This document shows, one piece after another, positions 21,734-30,987 of a stretch of DNA of 64,000 nt. Position 1 is the first letter of the stretch. Each line of letters begins with the position of its first letter. Below the pieces are notes generated by a model. The model worked only from the letters and a program-made list of their open reading frames with translations. It did not search any database and was not told the DNA's origin. The position numbers and the translations under genes were made by a program. This DNA comes from Methylopila jiangsuensis (GTDB lineage: Bacteria; Pseudomonadota; Alphaproteobacteria; Rhizobiales; Methylopilaceae), in assembly GCF_027922305.1 (NCBI RefSeq), contig NZ_BSFK01000013.1, forward strand, positions 62,001 to 126,000, read 5' to 3'.

Positions 21734-21833
21734 CCCGTCATGCCCGAGCTTGTCTCGGGCATCCCTGACTTGCACGTCAAACGCTGTGAGCGCTCGAAGT
21801 CGTGGATACCCGCCTTCGGCGGGCATGACGGGC
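21734..21833. repeat. Dispersed RIME-like palindromic repeat, full copy
   Basis: This 100-base element has two hairpins in line. The left one is cccgtcatgcccgagcttgtctcgggcat and the right one is aagtcgtggatacccgccttcggcgggcatgacggg, with a short spacer. The two outer ends are also inverted copies of each other (cccgtcatgcccg / cgggcatgacggg). A second full copy is at 29428-29524 and half-copies are at 16002 and 1506. The layout recalls the RIME and ABC elements of rhizobia. It fills much of the fba-thiE gap; no gene is visible there. Confidence 0.75.
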
Positions 21834-21894
21834 GGGGCTGGACTGGCCCGGATAGAGTTTCAGGCGGGCGCTCGAAAGCGCCCGCCTGTCGACG

Positions 21895-22857
21895 TCACGC
21901 CTTGGCGTAGATGTCGATGATCTTGTCCAGCAGGGCGATCGCCTCGTCGCGGGGACGCTGGAAGGCGTTGCGGCCCATGATCGAGCCGAAGCCGCCGCCG
22001 GCGGCGATCTGGCCGATTTCCTTCAGCAGGGCGTCGGTGTCGTTCTTGGTCTCGCCGCCCGAGAAAATGACGATGCGGCGGCCGCCGAAGCAGCTCTTCA
22101 CCACGTCCTGGATGCGCTCGGTCAGCGTCGACACCGGGATGCCGGCCTTGTCGTAGGCCTTCCTGGCGGCGTCCAGCTCCAGATGGTCCGTCGGCGGCTT
22201 CACCTTGATGATGTGCGCGCCGAGCAGCGCCGCCATGTGGGCGGCGTAGGAGATCACGTCGACCGCGGTCTCGCCCTTCTTCGTCAGCGTGCCGCCGCGG
22301 GCGTAGGACCACACCACCACGGCGAGGCCAACCGACTTGGCTTCGGCCGACAGCTCGCGGATCTCCTCGAACTGGTCGTAGGCCGCGTCGGAGCCCGGAT
22401 AGATGGTGAAGCCGATGGCCGAGCAGCCGAGCCGCACCGCGTCCGCGACCGAGGCGGTGACGGCCTGGTCGGCGTCCTCGTTCAGGCGCGACAGCGAGTT
22501 GGCGCTGTTCATCTTCAGGATGGTCGGGATCTGGCCGGCGAAGGTGTCGGCGCCCGCCTCCAGCATGCCGAGCGGCGCGGCGTAGGCGTTGAGCCCCGCG
22601 TCGATGGCGAGCTGGTAGTGGTAGTGCGGGTCATAGCCCGCCGGGTTCGGCGCGAAGGAGCGCGCCGGGCCGTGCTCGAAGCCCTGGTCGACCGGCAGGA
22701 TGACGAGCTTGCCGGTGCCCGCGAGGCGGCCGGTCATCAGAAGGCGGTAGAGGTTGCCCTTGGTGCCTGGATTGTCGCTCTCGTACCAGGAGAGGATTTC
22801 CTTCACCCGGGGGGTGATGAGGCTGCGGGGCGCGGTGATCGGGGTCTTGGCGTTCAT
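21895..22857 (-). CDS. fbaB: Class I fructose-bisphosphate aldolase (DhnA/FbaB type)
   Basis: A 320-residue aldolase of the archaeal-type class I (DhnA) family, not the class II zinc enzyme. It cleaves fructose-1,6-bisphosphate to triose phosphates through a Schiff-base lysine, seen in AHIIKVKPPTDHLEL near residue 220. Other family segments are VILPVDQGFEHGPARSF and IFSGGETKN. The start at 22857 follows a good ribosome site (GAGAGGACG). It is the last gene of the minus-strand tkt-gap-DUF1089-pgk-fba series, 52 bases after pgk, and is followed by a terminator hairpin. It should serve glycolysis, gluconeogenesis or a Calvin/pentose cycle. Confidence 0.93.
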   Translation of the reverse strand: MNAKTPITAPRSLITPRVKEILSWYESDNPGTKGNLYRLLMTGRLAGTGKLVILPVDQGFEHGPARSFAPNPAGYDPHYHYQLAIDAGLNAYAAPLGMLEAGADTFAGQIPTILKMNSANSLSRLNEDADQAVTASVADAVRLGCSAIGFTIYPGSDAAYDQFEEIRELSAEAKSVGLAVVVWSYARGGTLTKKGETAVDVISYAAHMAALLGAHIIKVKPPTDHLELDAARKAYDKAGIPVSTLTERIQDVVKSCFGGRRIVIFSGGETKNDTDALLKEIGQIAAGGGFGSIMGRNAFQRPRDEAIALLDKIIDIYAKA

Positions 22858-22909
22858 CGTCCTCTCGGGAAGTCCGGTTCGCGGATGGCGTTGGTATAGA
22901 TGGAAACGT

Positions 22910-24112
22910 TCAGCTTGTCGCGGACAGCGCCGCGACGCCGGGCAGTTCCTTGCCCTCGAGCCATTCGAGGAAGGCGCCGCCCGCGGTCGAGACATAGGTG
23001 AAGTCGCCGGCGACCCCGGCGTGGTTCAGCGCCGCCACCGTGTCGCCTCCGCCGGCGACCGACAGCAGCTTGCCGGCGCGGGTCAGCTCCGCCGCCTTGC
23101 GGGCGATGGCCACCGTGCCCTGGTCGAACGGCGCGATCTCGAACGCGCCGAACGGCCCGTTCCAGACCAGCGTCTTCGCGCCTTCCAGCACGGCGGAGAC
23201 CTTGGCTATGGCGTCCGGCCCCACGTCGAGGATCATCTCGTCGGCGGCGACCGCGCCCACAGGCGCCACGCGGTTCTCGGCGCCCGCCTTGAACTCCTTC
23301 GCCAGCCGGCCGTCGCTCGGCAGCACGATGGCGCAGCCCGCGGCCCTGGCCTTGGCGACGATCTCCCGGGCGGTGTCGGCGAGGTCCTTCTCGCACAGCG
23401 ACTTGCCGATATCGACGCCCTCCGCGAACAGGAAGGTGTTGGCCATGCCGCCGGCGATCACCAGATGGTCCACCTTGCCGACCAGATTGCCGAGCAGGTC
23501 GAGCTTGGTAGACACCTTGGCGCCGCCCACCACCGCGACCACGGGGCGTTCCGGGTTTCCGAGCGCCTTGGACAGCGCGTCCAGCTCCGCCTGCATGGAG
23601 CGGCCGGCGTAGGCCGGCAGCAGCCGCGCCAGACCTTCCGTGGAGGCGTGGGCGCGATGGGCGGCCGAGAAGGCGTCGTTGACGTAGAGGTCGCCGAGCC
23701 TGGCGAGCTCGGCGGCGAAGGCCGGGTCGTTCTTTTCCTCGCCGGGGTGGAAGCGGGCGTTCTCCAGCAGCAGCACGTCGCCGGGCGTCATGCGGGCGAT
23801 CGCGGCCGCGGCCGTCTCGCCCACGCAGTCGTCGGCGAAACCCACGTCCTGCATCAGCGTCTTCTCGAGCGCCGGAACCACCACCTTCAGCGACTGGCTT
23901 TCATCGCGCTTGCCCTTGGGCCGGCCGAAGTGGGCCAGCAGGATCGTGCGCGCGCCCTTCTGCGCCAGCTCCCGCAGGGTGGGGGCGATGGCGCGCAGGC
24001 GGGTGTCGTCGGTCACCCGGTCGCCGTCCATGGGCACGTTGAGGTCCACGCGCACCAGCACGCGCTTGCCGGCGACATCCACGTCGTCGAGGGTCTTGAA
24101 GGCTGTCGTCAT
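22910..24112 (-). CDS. pgk: Phosphoglycerate kinase
   Basis: A 400-residue PGK that transfers the acyl phosphate of 1,3-bisphosphoglycerate to ADP. The N-terminal substrate site [13 protein letters not shown], the [10 protein letters not shown] segment, the hinge and the C-terminal nucleotide motif [15 protein letters not shown] are intact. The start ATG shares its A with the stop of the upstream glycolipid-binding-domain gene (TGATG), so translation is coupled. A much longer in-frame reading upstream is only shadow. It lies between gap and fba in the carbon operon. Confidence 0.97.
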   Translation of the reverse strand: MTTAFKTLDDVDVAGKRVLVRVDLNVPMDGDRVTDDTRLRAIAPTLRELAQKGARTILLAHFGRPKGKRDESQSLKVVVPALEKTLMQDVGFADDCVGETAAAAIARMTPGDVLLLENARFHPGEEKNDPAFAAELARLGDLYVNDAFSAAHRAHASTEGLARLLPAYAGRSMQAELDALSKALGNPERPVVAVVGGAKVSTKLDLLGNLVGKVDHLVIAGGMANTFLFAEGVDIGKSLCEKDLADTAREIVAKARAAGCAIVLPSDGRLAKEFKAGAENRVAPVGAVAADEMILDVGPDAIAKVSAVLEGAKTLVWNGPFGAFEIAPFDQGTVAIARKAAELTRAGKLLSVAGGGDTVAALNHAGVAGDFTYVSTAGGAFLEWLEGKELPGVAALSATS

Positions 24113-24681
24113 CAGGGTTCCCTGGCGAAGAGACTGGGATAGTCGACCACGAGGCCGTGCTCGTCGATCGTCAGTTCGGATGTGAACGAGCCGTCGGCGG
24201 CCTCGTAGAGGAAGCGCCGGCCGGGTTCGAGACAGGTGTAGATCTGGCCGTCCACGAAGGGCTCGAAGCTGTCGAACGGCACGTAGACCATGCGCAGCTC
24301 GGCGCGCTCGCCCGTCTTCCAGGCGTTGCGGCGGATCGGCGGCGTGTTGGTGAAGGGGGTGGCCGAGAGATCGACGTCGAAGCAGCCGTCGAACTGGGGC
24401 AGGGGCGCGCCCTGTCCGGTGGCCCAATGGCCCTGCCCGTCGGACAGCAGATGGAGGCCGCGGCCGTCCGCGGCCCCGAGCGCGACCTCGCGGACGCGCC
24501 AGAGCGGGTCGAGATCGACCCGGTAATAGACGCCGTAGCGGACGCCCTTCTGCTCGCCGATGACGACGCCGCGCGCGACGACGCGCTCGGCGTCGATCGC
24601 GAGCGTCACATGGTCGAGCCCGCTCCCGTCGAGGCTTCGCCAGCGCGCGCTGGTCACGCGCGCCGGCGCGGCGTCCCCCAC
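24112..24681 (-). CDS. Putative glycolipid-binding domain protein (PF06475/DUF1089)
   Basis: A 189-residue cytoplasmic protein with no signal peptide. The pattern [22 protein letters not shown], the [14 protein letters not shown] segment, [22 protein letters not shown] and FTNTPPIRR match the 'putative glycolipid-binding' family, whose lipocalin-like fold was proposed to bind glycolipids; no biochemical role is established. It lies 7 bases after gap and overlaps pgk by one base, so it is translated as part of the glycolytic operon. This linkage hints at a metabolic or phosphate-ester-related role, but that is inference. Confidence 0.75.
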   Translation of the reverse strand: MGDAAPARVTSARWRSLDGSGLDHVTLAIDAERVVARGVVIGEQKGVRYGVYYRVDLDPLWRVREVALGAADGRGLHLLSDGQGHWATGQGAPLPQFDGCFDVDLSATPFTNTPPIRRNAWKTGERAELRMVYVPFDSFEPFVDGQIYTCLEPGRRFLYEAADGSFTSELTIDEHGLVVDYPSLFAREP

Positions 24682-24688
24682 CGCCGCC

Positions 24689-25699
24689 TCAGAGGAACTT
24701 GGCCAGCGCCACCGCCGTGTCCGACATGCGGGAGGAGAAGCCCCACTCGTTGTCGTACCAGCTCAGCACGCGCACGAAGGTGCCCTCGAGCACCTTGGTC
24801 TGGTCGAGGGCGAAGCTCGACGAGTGCGGGTTGTGGTTGAAGTCGGACGACACCAGCGGCGCGTCCACCACGTCGAGAACGCCCTTCAGCTTGCCGGCGG
24901 CGGCGGCCTTCACCGCGTCGTTGACCTCCTGCACCGAGGTGGCGCGCTTGGCGACGAACTTGAAGTCGATCACCGAGACGTTCGGGGTCGGCACGCGGAC
25001 CGACACGCCGTCGAGCTTGCCCTTCAGCTCCGGCAGCACGAGGCCGACCGCCTTGGCGGCGCCGGTGGAGGTGGGGATCATGCTCAGGGCCGCCGCGCGG
25101 GCGCGGTAGAGGTCCTTGTGCATGGTGTCCAGCGTCGGCTGGTCGCCGGTGTAGGAGTGGATCGTGGTCATGAAGCCATGATCGATGCCGATGGCGTCGT
25201 TCAGCACCTTGGCCACCGGCGCCAGGCAGTTGGTGGTGCAGGACGCGTTGGAGATGACGATGTGGTCCTTCGTCAGCTTGTCGTCGTTCACGCCGAACAC
25301 GACCGTCAGGTCCACGCCGTCGCCGGGCGCCGAGATGATCACGCGCTTGGCGCCGGCCTCGAGATGGGCGGCGGCCTTCTCCTTGCTGGTGAAGATGCCG
25401 GTGCATTCCAGCGCGATGTCGACGCCGAGCGCGGCGTGCGGCAGCTCGGCCGGGTTGCGGATGGCGGTGGCCTTGATGTCGCCGTGGCCGGCGACGGTGA
25501 TCACGTCGCCGTTGACGGTCACCTCGGCCGGGAAGCGGCCGTGCACGCTGTCGTAGCGCAGCAGGTGGGCGTTGGTCTCAACCGGGCCGAGGTCGTTGAT
25601 CGCGACCACCTGGATGTCCTTGCGCCCCGACTCCACGATCGCCCGGAGGACCAGCCGTCCGATGCGCCCGAATCCGTTGATCGCGACCTTGACCGCCAT
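24689..25699 (-). CDS. gap: Glyceraldehyde-3-phosphate dehydrogenase
   Basis: A 336-residue GAPDH that oxidises glyceraldehyde-3-phosphate to 1,3-bisphosphoglycerate. It begins [20 protein letters not shown] (Rossmann fold) and the active-site cysteine is in [13 protein letters not shown] near residue 153. The start at 25699 follows GAGGAACGACAGAAA; an earlier in-frame start at 25741 lacks support. It is 168 bases after tkt and 7 bases before the glycolipid-binding-domain gene. Cofactor preference is not decided here. Confidence 0.97.
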   Translation of the reverse strand: MAVKVAINGFGRIGRLVLRAIVESGRKDIQVVAINDLGPVETNAHLLRYDSVHGRFPAEVTVNGDVITVAGHGDIKATAIRNPAELPHAALGVDIALECTGIFTSKEKAAAHLEAGAKRVIISAPGDGVDLTVVFGVNDDKLTKDHIVISNASCTTNCLAPVAKVLNDAIGIDHGFMTTIHSYTGDQPTLDTMHKDLYRARAAALSMIPTSTGAAKAVGLVLPELKGKLDGVSVRVPTPNVSVIDFKFVAKRATSVQEVNDAVKAAAAGKLKGVLDVVDAPLVSSDFNHNPHSSSFALDQTKVLEGTFVRVLSWYDNEWGFSSRMSDTAVALAKFL

Positions 25700-25866
25700 T
25701 TTCTGTCGTTCCTCGCCTGCTTCAGGCCCCGCGCGGGACACGCCGGGGCCCTGGGTCTGATGAAAGTCCGTCCGTTCGCGCGTTCCGCGTCCGGCGCGCC
25801 GCCGTTATGGGGCGCCGGGCGGGAAAGCGCTCATGACAATGGTTGAACGCCCCCATTCACGCCGTT

Positions 25867-27849
25867 TCAGGCGCTGCGGGCCTTCGCCAGTTCGACCACC
25901 GCATCTGCGGTGATGCCGAACGTCTTGTAGACCTCCTTGTAGGGGCCGCTCTCGCCGAAGCCGTGCATGCCCACGAAGCCGCCGTCCGACCCCACGATCG
26001 CGTCCCAGCCCATGCGGATGGCCGCCTCGATGGCGATCTTCACCGGCGCCGTGCCGATCACTTCCGCGCGATAGGACGCCGGCTGGTCGAAGAACAGCTC
26101 GAAGCAGGGCAGCGACACCACGCGGGTCGGCAGGCCGGCGGCGTCGAGCGCGGCCTTGGCCTCCATGGCGAGGCTGACTTCCGAGCCGGTGGCGAACAGG
26201 CTGACGGCGGGCGTCCCCTCCGCCGCGGCCAGCTCGTAGCCGCCCTTCGCGGTCAGGTTCTCGCCGCGGTCTTGAAGGCGCAGCTGCGGCAGGTTCTGGC
26301 GGGTGAGCGCGAACACGCTCGGCCGCTCCTTGCTCGCCACGGCGATCTCCCAGGCCTCCGCCGTCTCCACCGCGTCCGCGGGGCGGAACACGTTCAGGTT
26401 CGGGATCGCGCGCAGGGAGGCCACATGCTCCACCGGCTGGTGGGTGGGGCCGTCCTCGCCGACGCCGATGGAATCGTGGGTGAAGACCTGCACCACCCGC
26501 AGCTTCATCAGCGCGGCGAGCCGCAGCGACGGCCGGCAGTAGTCCGAGAACACCAGGAAGGTGGAGCCCACCGGCAGCACGCCGCCATGGATGGCGAGGC
26601 CGTTCACCGCGCCGGCCATGCCGTGCTCGCGGATGCCCCAGTGCACGAAGTCGCCGGAGTAGTCGCCCGGCGTGATGGCCTTCATGTTCTTGGTGAAGGT
26701 GTTGTTGGAGGGCGTCAGGTCCGCCGAGCCGGACACGAGCTCCGGCAGCGCCTGCGACACCACGGCGAGCGCGGCCTCGCCGGCCTTGCGTGTCGCGACC
26801 TCCTTGGGCTCGGCGTAGAGCTTGGCCTTGTAGGCGGCCATGGCGTCCGAGAAGCCTTCCGGCAGGTCGCCGTGCAGCCGGCGCTCGTACTCGTCGCGAA
26901 CCGCCGGCTCCAGCGCCTCGAAGCGGTCCTCCCACGCCCGGCGCGCGGCCTTGCCGCGCAGGCCGGCCTCGGCCCAGGCGGAGCGCACGTCGTCCGGGAT
27001 CTCGAACGGGCCGTACTCCCAGCCGAGCGCCTTGCGGGCGCCGGCGATCTCGTCCTTGCCGAGCGGCGAGCCGTGGGCCTTCTCCGAGCCGGCCTTGGTG
27101 GGCGCGCCGAAGCCGATCACGGTCTTGCAGGCGATCAGCGTCGGCTTGTCGGCGTTCTCGGTCGCCTTCAGCGCGGCCTCGATCGCCTCCGGGTCGTGGC
27201 CGTCCACCCGCACCGCGTTCCAGCCGCAGGCCTTGAAGCGGGCGAGCTGGTCCACGCTGTCGGACAGCGACAGCTCGCCGTCGATGGAGATGCCGTTGTC
27301 GTCCCACAGGAACACGAGCCGGTTCAGCTTCAGGTGGCCCGCGATCGCGATCGCCTCCTGGCTGATGCCTTCCATCAGGTCGCCGTCGGAGCAGATGGCG
27401 AAGGTGCGGTGGTCGGTGATGCTCGGGTAGCGGGCGGCGAGGATGCGCTCGGCGAGCGCAAGGCCGACCGCGTTGGAGATGCCGGCGCCGAGCGGTCCGG
27501 TGGTGGTCTCCACGCTCTCGGTGTGGCCGCGCTCCGGATGGCCCGGCGTGCGCGAGCCCACCTGCCGGAAGCGCTTCAGCTCGTCGATCGTCATCTCCTT
27601 CGAGCCGGTCAGATGCAGCAGCGCGTAGAGCAGCATCGAGCCGTGGCCGGCGGAGAGGATGAAGCGGTCGCGGTCGGGCCAGTGCGGGGCGGAGGCGTCG
27701 TACTTCAGCACCTTGGTGAACAGCACGGTCGCGACGTCGGCCATGCCCATGGGCATGCCGGGATGGCCGGAGTTCGCCTGCTCGACGGCGTCCATCGCGA
27801 GCGCGCGGATGGCGTTGGCGAGCCGGCGCGTGTGCTGGGTGTCGGTCAT
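25867..27849 (-). CDS. tkt: Transketolase
   Basis: A 660-residue thiamine-diphosphate enzyme that moves two-carbon units between sugar phosphates in the pentose phosphate (or Calvin) cycle. N-terminal motifs are [19 protein letters not shown] and the ThDP-Mg site [13 protein letters not shown]; the central domain has [14 protein letters not shown] and the C terminus the usual third domain. It is the first gene of the carbon operon on the minus strand. A sigma-70-like promoter lies about 140-160 bases upstream. Confidence 0.97.
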   Translation of the reverse strand: MTDTQHTRRLANAIRALAMDAVEQANSGHPGMPMGMADVATVLFTKVLKYDASAPHWPDRDRFILSAGHGSMLLYALLHLTGSKEMTIDELKRFRQVGSRTPGHPERGHTESVETTTGPLGAGISNAVGLALAERILAARYPSITDHRTFAICSDGDLMEGISQEAIAIAGHLKLNRLVFLWDDNGISIDGELSLSDSVDQLARFKACGWNAVRVDGHDPEAIEAALKATENADKPTLIACKTVIGFGAPTKAGSEKAHGSPLGKDEIAGARKALGWEYGPFEIPDDVRSAWAEAGLRGKAARRAWEDRFEALEPAVRDEYERRLHGDLPEGFSDAMAAYKAKLYAEPKEVATRKAGEAALAVVSQALPELVSGSADLTPSNNTFTKNMKAITPGDYSGDFVHWGIREHGMAGAVNGLAIHGGVLPVGSTFLVFSDYCRPSLRLAALMKLRVVQVFTHDSIGVGEDGPTHQPVEHVASLRAIPNLNVFRPADAVETAEAWEIAVASKERPSVFALTRQNLPQLRLQDRGENLTAKGGYELAAAEGTPAVSLFATGSEVSLAMEAKAALDAAGLPTRVVSLPCFELFFDQPASYRAEVIGTAPVKIAIEAAIRMGWDAIVGSDGGFVGMHGFGESGPYKEVYKTFGITADAVVELAKARSA

Positions 27850-27983
27850 GGGCGCGGATCCGATCGTTCGGGGCGAGGCCGTGGAGAAGGCGCGGCCGCG
27901 CCGGGGAGGTGTCGCCGGCCGCCCGTGAGCCTTGCGAGCGTGAAGCCCTCGGGACCGCGGAGACCGTCAGAGGTCGCCGGGAC

Positions 27984-28010
27984 GTTTAAAGGGGCGCCGG
28001 GGCATGTCAA
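27984..28010 (-). promoter_or_regulatory. Likely tkt operon promoter
   Basis: On the minus strand a perfect -35 hexamer TTGACA (28005-28010) is followed 15-16 bases later by an AT-rich TTTAAAC (27984-27990). In this GC-rich context it stands out. It would give a leader of about 130 bases before tkt. Confidence 0.6.
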
Positions 28011-28079
28011 TACGCGCTATCCCTCGCCGCGGTTCCTCCGCGAGGGAAAACGCGGCGGTGGACGGCGCGAGGCGCTCGA

Positions 28080-28109
28080 TTGACGCTGTTTTGGGCGGGC
28101 CGGTAAAAT
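28080..28109 (+). promoter_or_regulatory. Likely promoter of the DUF4164-zapA pair
   Basis: TTGACG (28080-28085) and TAAAAT (28104-28109) are spaced by 18 bases, close to the sigma-70 consensus. Transcription would begin near 28116, about 65 bases before the GTG start. The 330-base gap between tkt and this gene otherwise holds only the divergent tkt promoter. Confidence 0.7.
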
Positions 28110-28180
28110 GACCGCTCGAGACACGGCGCGTCGCCTTGGCGTTTTCCCTGGCGCCGGGGCGATCCCGAAGGAGAGGCCAC

Positions 28181-28459
28181 GTGGCGGCAGGCGAACTGGA
28201 TGCGGCGCTGAAACGGCTCGATGCGGCGCTGGACGCGGCTGAAGCCGCGGTGACGCGCGCGCTCGACGCCGCCGACGCCGCCCGCGCCCGGGAGGAGGAG
28301 CTGACCGCCTTCGCCGACGACCGGCTGCGCCTCGCCGACCTGCTCGACCAGGCCGCCGCGCGCGCGGAAACTGCGAGCGAGGGCGACCGCGAGCTGCTGC
28401 GCCGGGTGGACGCCGCCATGGAGGCGGTGTCGCGCACGCTCGCCGAAGCGGAGGGCTGA
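28181..28459 (+). CDS. DUF4164 coiled-coil protein upstream of ZapA
   Basis: A 92-residue, almost wholly helical protein with Ala/Leu/Arg/Glu heptads (AALKRLDAALDAAEAAV, LADLLDQAAARAETA), a short coiled coil of the DUF4164 type found before zapA in Hyphomicrobiales. The GTG at 28181 follows a strong ribosome site (GAAGGAGAGG); the frame is open a little further upstream without a good site. The 4-base gap to zapA means cotranslation, so a role in divisome or FtsZ-ring assembly is inferred. Confidence 0.82.
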   Translation: MAAGELDAALKRLDAALDAAEAAVTRALDAADAARAREEELTAFADDRLRLADLLDQAAARAETASEGDRELLRRVDAAMEAVSRTLAEAEG

Positions 28460-28463
28460 CCCC

Positions 28464-28835
28464 ATGCCCCAGGTGACGGTGACCATCGGCGGCCGCGACT
28501 ACAAGATGGCCTGCGGCGACGGCGAGGAGGAGCACCTGCTGGCGCTCGGCCGGCTGGTGGACGAGCGCCACGGCGAGCTGAAGCGCTCCTTCGGCGAGGT
28601 GGGCGACGTGCGCCTCTCGGTCATGACCGCCATCATGATTGCGGACGAGCTCAACGAGGCGAAGCGCCGCCACGCCGCGCTGGAGCAGGAGATCGAGCGC
28701 CTGCGGGACTCCCAGGCCGACGCCGCCTCCGCCACCGACGGCCGCCACGCCGAAACCGCCGGCCGCATCGCCGCCGCCGCCGAACGGCTGGAGCGCCTCG
28801 CCGATGAGCTGACGGACGGCGCGCGGCGGGATTGA
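28464..28835 (+). CDS. zapA: Cell division protein ZapA
   Basis: A 123-residue ZapA that cross-links FtsZ filaments at midcell. The N-terminal globular part (VTIGGRDYKMACGDGEEEHLLALGRLVDE, VMTAIMIADELNEAK) is canonical and is followed by a coiled-coil tail ending ERLADELTDGARRD. The last 60 bases of this gene are repeated, with five mismatches, at 29335-29395 after a 500-base insertion. In many proteobacteria zapA is followed by 6S RNA and fau; here those lie 2 kb away beyond the insertion and an OmpA-type gene. Confidence 0.93.
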   Translation: MPQVTVTIGGRDYKMACGDGEEEHLLALGRLVDERHGELKRSFGEVGDVRLSVMTAIMIADELNEAKRRHAALEQEIERLRDSQADAASATDGRHAETAGRIAAAAERLERLADELTDGARRD

Positions 28836-28886
28836 GGGCGCCGGGCGGCGGTGTTTGGACCGCCGGCGTCGCGCTTGCCCCACCGA

Positions 28887-29273
28887 TCACTCGGGGAGCG
28901 CGTCATCGTTTTCGCTGAGCCGGCCTCGCTCGTTCATGACGTCCCGCGCTGTGATGGCGAAGGGTTGGATGCGCGTCGGCCAGCCTGTCGCGATCAGGTC
29001 TTCGATGGTCATGTGCCTTGGCGTGGCGTCGCAGGCGTCGTCCAGCATGCGGCTGAGCTCCAGCAGCGCGGCGCGCTCCCGATCGGTGACGGCGGTGTTC
29101 GGCCTCATCTCACCGTCGTCGCGATGGGGGATCCAGTCGTAAAAGGTTTCGAAATACTCGATGGGGCCGGCGCTGCGCACGCCATCGTCGCCTTCGGCCA
29201 GTGTCTCGATCGCCTCCATGAGCCTGTTTCTCAGGCGTCGATCGAGGGCGCGGTCTGGGAGTTCGTGGTCCAT
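28887..29273 (-). CDS. Hypothetical acidic protein (possible SCO4402/immunity-like)
   Basis: A 128-residue acidic, soluble protein with no signal or membrane segment. I do not recognise it with certainty. The helical opening (RRLRNRLMEAIETLAEG), a middle YFETFYDWIPHRDD and a run like LLELSRMLDDACDAT with a late WPTRIQPFAITARDVMNE recall small SCO4402-like proteins of unknown role, some of which sit by toxin genes. It lies on the opposite strand in a segment flanked by the zapA end and a copy of that end, so it was probably brought in by recombination. No partner gene is next to it. Confidence 0.6.
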   Translation of the reverse strand: MDHELPDRALDRRLRNRLMEAIETLAEGDDGVRSAGPIEYFETFYDWIPHRDDGEMRPNTAVTDRERAALLELSRMLDDACDATPRHMTIEDLIATGWPTRIQPFAITARDVMNERGRLSENDDALPE

Positions 29274-29334
29274 TCGTGGCTTCGCATCGCGCCGTCCGGC
29301 GCCAACTCCTCGAACTCAGACCTGGATGCGCCGT

Positions 29335-29395
29335 CGCCGCCGAACGGCTGGAGCGCCTCGCCGACGAGCTCTCGGACGGTGTGCGGCGGGATTGA
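29335..29395 (+). repeat. Duplicated 3' end of zapA
   Basis: This 61-base segment matches zapA bases 28775-28835 with five mismatches at an exact offset of 560 bases. It still encodes AERLERLADELSDGVRRD and a stop, but has no start. It is a relic of a second zapA end and marks the border of the inserted segment. Confidence 0.85.
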
Positions 29396-29427
29396 CGCCT
29401 TAGAGCCCGTCTGGAAATCGCGTTTGG

Positions 29428-29524
29428 CGTCATGCCCGAGCTTGTCTCGGGCATCCACGACTTGAACGACTAAGACATGCTCGTCGAAAAGTCATGGATA
29501 CCCGGCTGCGCCGGGCATGACGGG
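29428..29524. repeat. Dispersed RIME-like palindromic repeat, full copy
   Basis: Same two-hairpin design as the copy at 21734: cgtcatgcccgagcttgtctcgggcatccacgactt on the left and aagtcatggatacccgg...ccgggcatgacggg on the right. The left hairpin is identical between the copies over more than 25 bases. It lies between the zapA relic and the OmpA-family gene end. Confidence 0.75.
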
Positions 29525-29575
29525 AGCTTGAATCGCGCGCCGCGACGATCTCCAAACAGGCTTAGCGCTTCGCCC

Positions 29576-30664
29576 TCAGTTCAGCCGCACCACCTCCACC
29601 CGGCGGTTCTTGGCGCGGCCGTCCTCGCTGTCGTTGGGGGCGGCGGGGGCGATCATGCCGGCGCCGGCGGCCCTGAGGCGCTTGGGATCGACGCCGTGGC
29701 TCGCGGCCAGCGCCTTCACCACCGCCTCGGCGCGGCGCTTCGACAGGTCCATGTTGTAGTCGAAGCCGCCCTGGTTGTCGGTGTGGCCGACGATCAGCGC
29801 CGCGAGCTTCGGGTCGCCCTTCAGCAGCGCGGCGATCTCCTTGAGCGTCGGCTCCGAGGCCGGCTTCAGCTCCGCCTTGTCGGTGTCGAAGAACACGCCG
29901 TAGAGCGCGACGCGGCCGGTCTTGTCGATGGACTTCGCCATGTCCTCGGCCTTCACCGTCACCATCTTCCGGTCGCGGCCCTTCGGCTCGATCACGTGGA
30001 CCAGCGCGATGGTGCGGCCGTTCAGCGCCTTGCAGTACAGCGTGTCGTGCATCTGGAAGGTGTGGACCGTGACGTGGGCGTCGCCGTCGGCGGTCGGCAG
30101 CCGGGCGGCGAAGAAGCGCTGGTCCCCGATGCCGGAGTTCAGCGCGCAGGAGCCGTTGGAGAAGGCCTCGTCCTTCAGGTCCTCCGAGGTGACGAAGTAC
30201 ATCATGAAGCTCATGTCGCCTCCGCCGCCGGAGGCCGCGCGCGTGCTGTCGCCGCCGCAGCCGTCGGCGCCCTTGCAGGCGAACAGGACCTCGCCGCCGG
30301 CGGCCTCCACCTCGTCCTGATAGTTGCGCAGCGCCTCGAGCGGGGAGCGGTCCTCGGGCAGCACATAGACCAGCCGGGTCCGGGCGCCTTCCAGGTCGAG
30401 CTTCTTGGCGGGGCGGAAGACGTAGTTGTTCAGCTTCGCGTCGCGCTCGCCGTCCGGGTTCTTCTCGATTTTCGAAAGCGGGATCGAGAAGTCGGTGAAG
30501 GCCTGCCGCTCGTAGGACACGATGAACGAGCCCTCGTAGCGCTTGAGCAGCGGGTTGTCCTTGGCGCCCTTGACGTCCTTGGTGGGCGCGGCGGTGTCGG
30601 CGAGAGCCGGGCCGGCGAGGGCTCCAAGCACGATGGCGAGCAGCAGGCGGCGGATGAAGCGCAT
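29576..30664 (-). CDS. OmpA-family protein with DUF4892-like N-terminal domain
   Basis: A 362-residue exported protein. The start at 30664 follows GGGGGGACACGTC and opens a signal peptide (FIRRLLLAIVLGALAGPALA). Residues about 40-240 contain YEGSFIVSYERQAFTDFSIPLSKIE and paired cysteines (FACKGADGCGG, NGSCAL), fitting the DUF4892 type. The C-terminal 115 residues are an OmpA-C peptidoglycan-binding domain (ALIVGHTDNQGGFDYNMDLSKRRAEAVVKAL, AKNRRVEVVRLN). It should be periplasmic or outer-membrane attached and bind the cell wall. It is divergent from the 6S RNA and fau. Confidence 0.82.
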   Translation of the reverse strand: MRFIRRLLLAIVLGALAGPALADTAAPTKDVKGAKDNPLLKRYEGSFIVSYERQAFTDFSIPLSKIEKNPDGERDAKLNNYVFRPAKKLDLEGARTRLVYVLPEDRSPLEALRNYQDEVEAAGGEVLFACKGADGCGGDSTRAASGGGGDMSFMMYFVTSEDLKDEAFSNGSCALNSGIGDQRFFAARLPTADGDAHVTVHTFQMHDTLYCKALNGRTIALVHVIEPKGRDRKMVTVKAEDMAKSIDKTGRVALYGVFFDTDKAELKPASEPTLKEIAALLKGDPKLAALIVGHTDNQGGFDYNMDLSKRRAEAVVKALAASHGVDPKRLRAAGAGMIAPAAPNDSEDGRAKNRRVEVVRLN

Positions 30665-30814
30665 GACGTGTCCCCCCGGAGCGCCGCGCATTCGCCGGTC
30701 CGTATCCGGGGCGCGGTCGTCGCTGGACGCAAGTCTGGCGCGCTCCGGGCCGGGGCGCATCCGCGCTCTTCGTTCGAGACCACTGGCGCCGGGAAGCGTG
30801 GTCGACTATCTTCC

Positions 30815-30985
30815 GCTTCGCGGTGCTGCGGGGCGCGTCAGGAAACTTGAATCCCCGGGCCCTTACGATCTCGAACGGGAGCTGTCCCTGGCCTCGACCG
30901 TGGTCTTGGCCAAAACGGCGCCCACCTACTCTGTAGGTGTCCCGGGATCGAACCTCCAACGGCCATCGTGGCTCCGCGCTTTTCT
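30815..30985 (+). ncRNA. ssrS: 6S RNA
   Basis: The non-coding stretch just before fau has 6S RNA features. Ends pair: GCGGTGCT (30820-30827) with GGCTCCGC (30970-30977). A CCCCGGGC/CCCGGGATCGAA arm closes the central bubble, and a terminal hairpin CACCTA-CTCTG-TAGGTG is at 30923-30939. A CTATCT element at 30806-30811 may be the -10, and a short T-run (CTTTTCTT) follows. Position upstream of fau is the well-known locus. 6S RNA mimics an open promoter and binds sigma-70 RNA polymerase in stationary phase. End positions are estimates. Confidence 0.82.
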
Positions 30986-30987
30986 TC

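Noticed and set aside
21546-21894. Open frames in the fba-thiE gap
   Set aside because: They are crossed by the palindromic repeat and a terminator hairpin and show no protein-like pattern.
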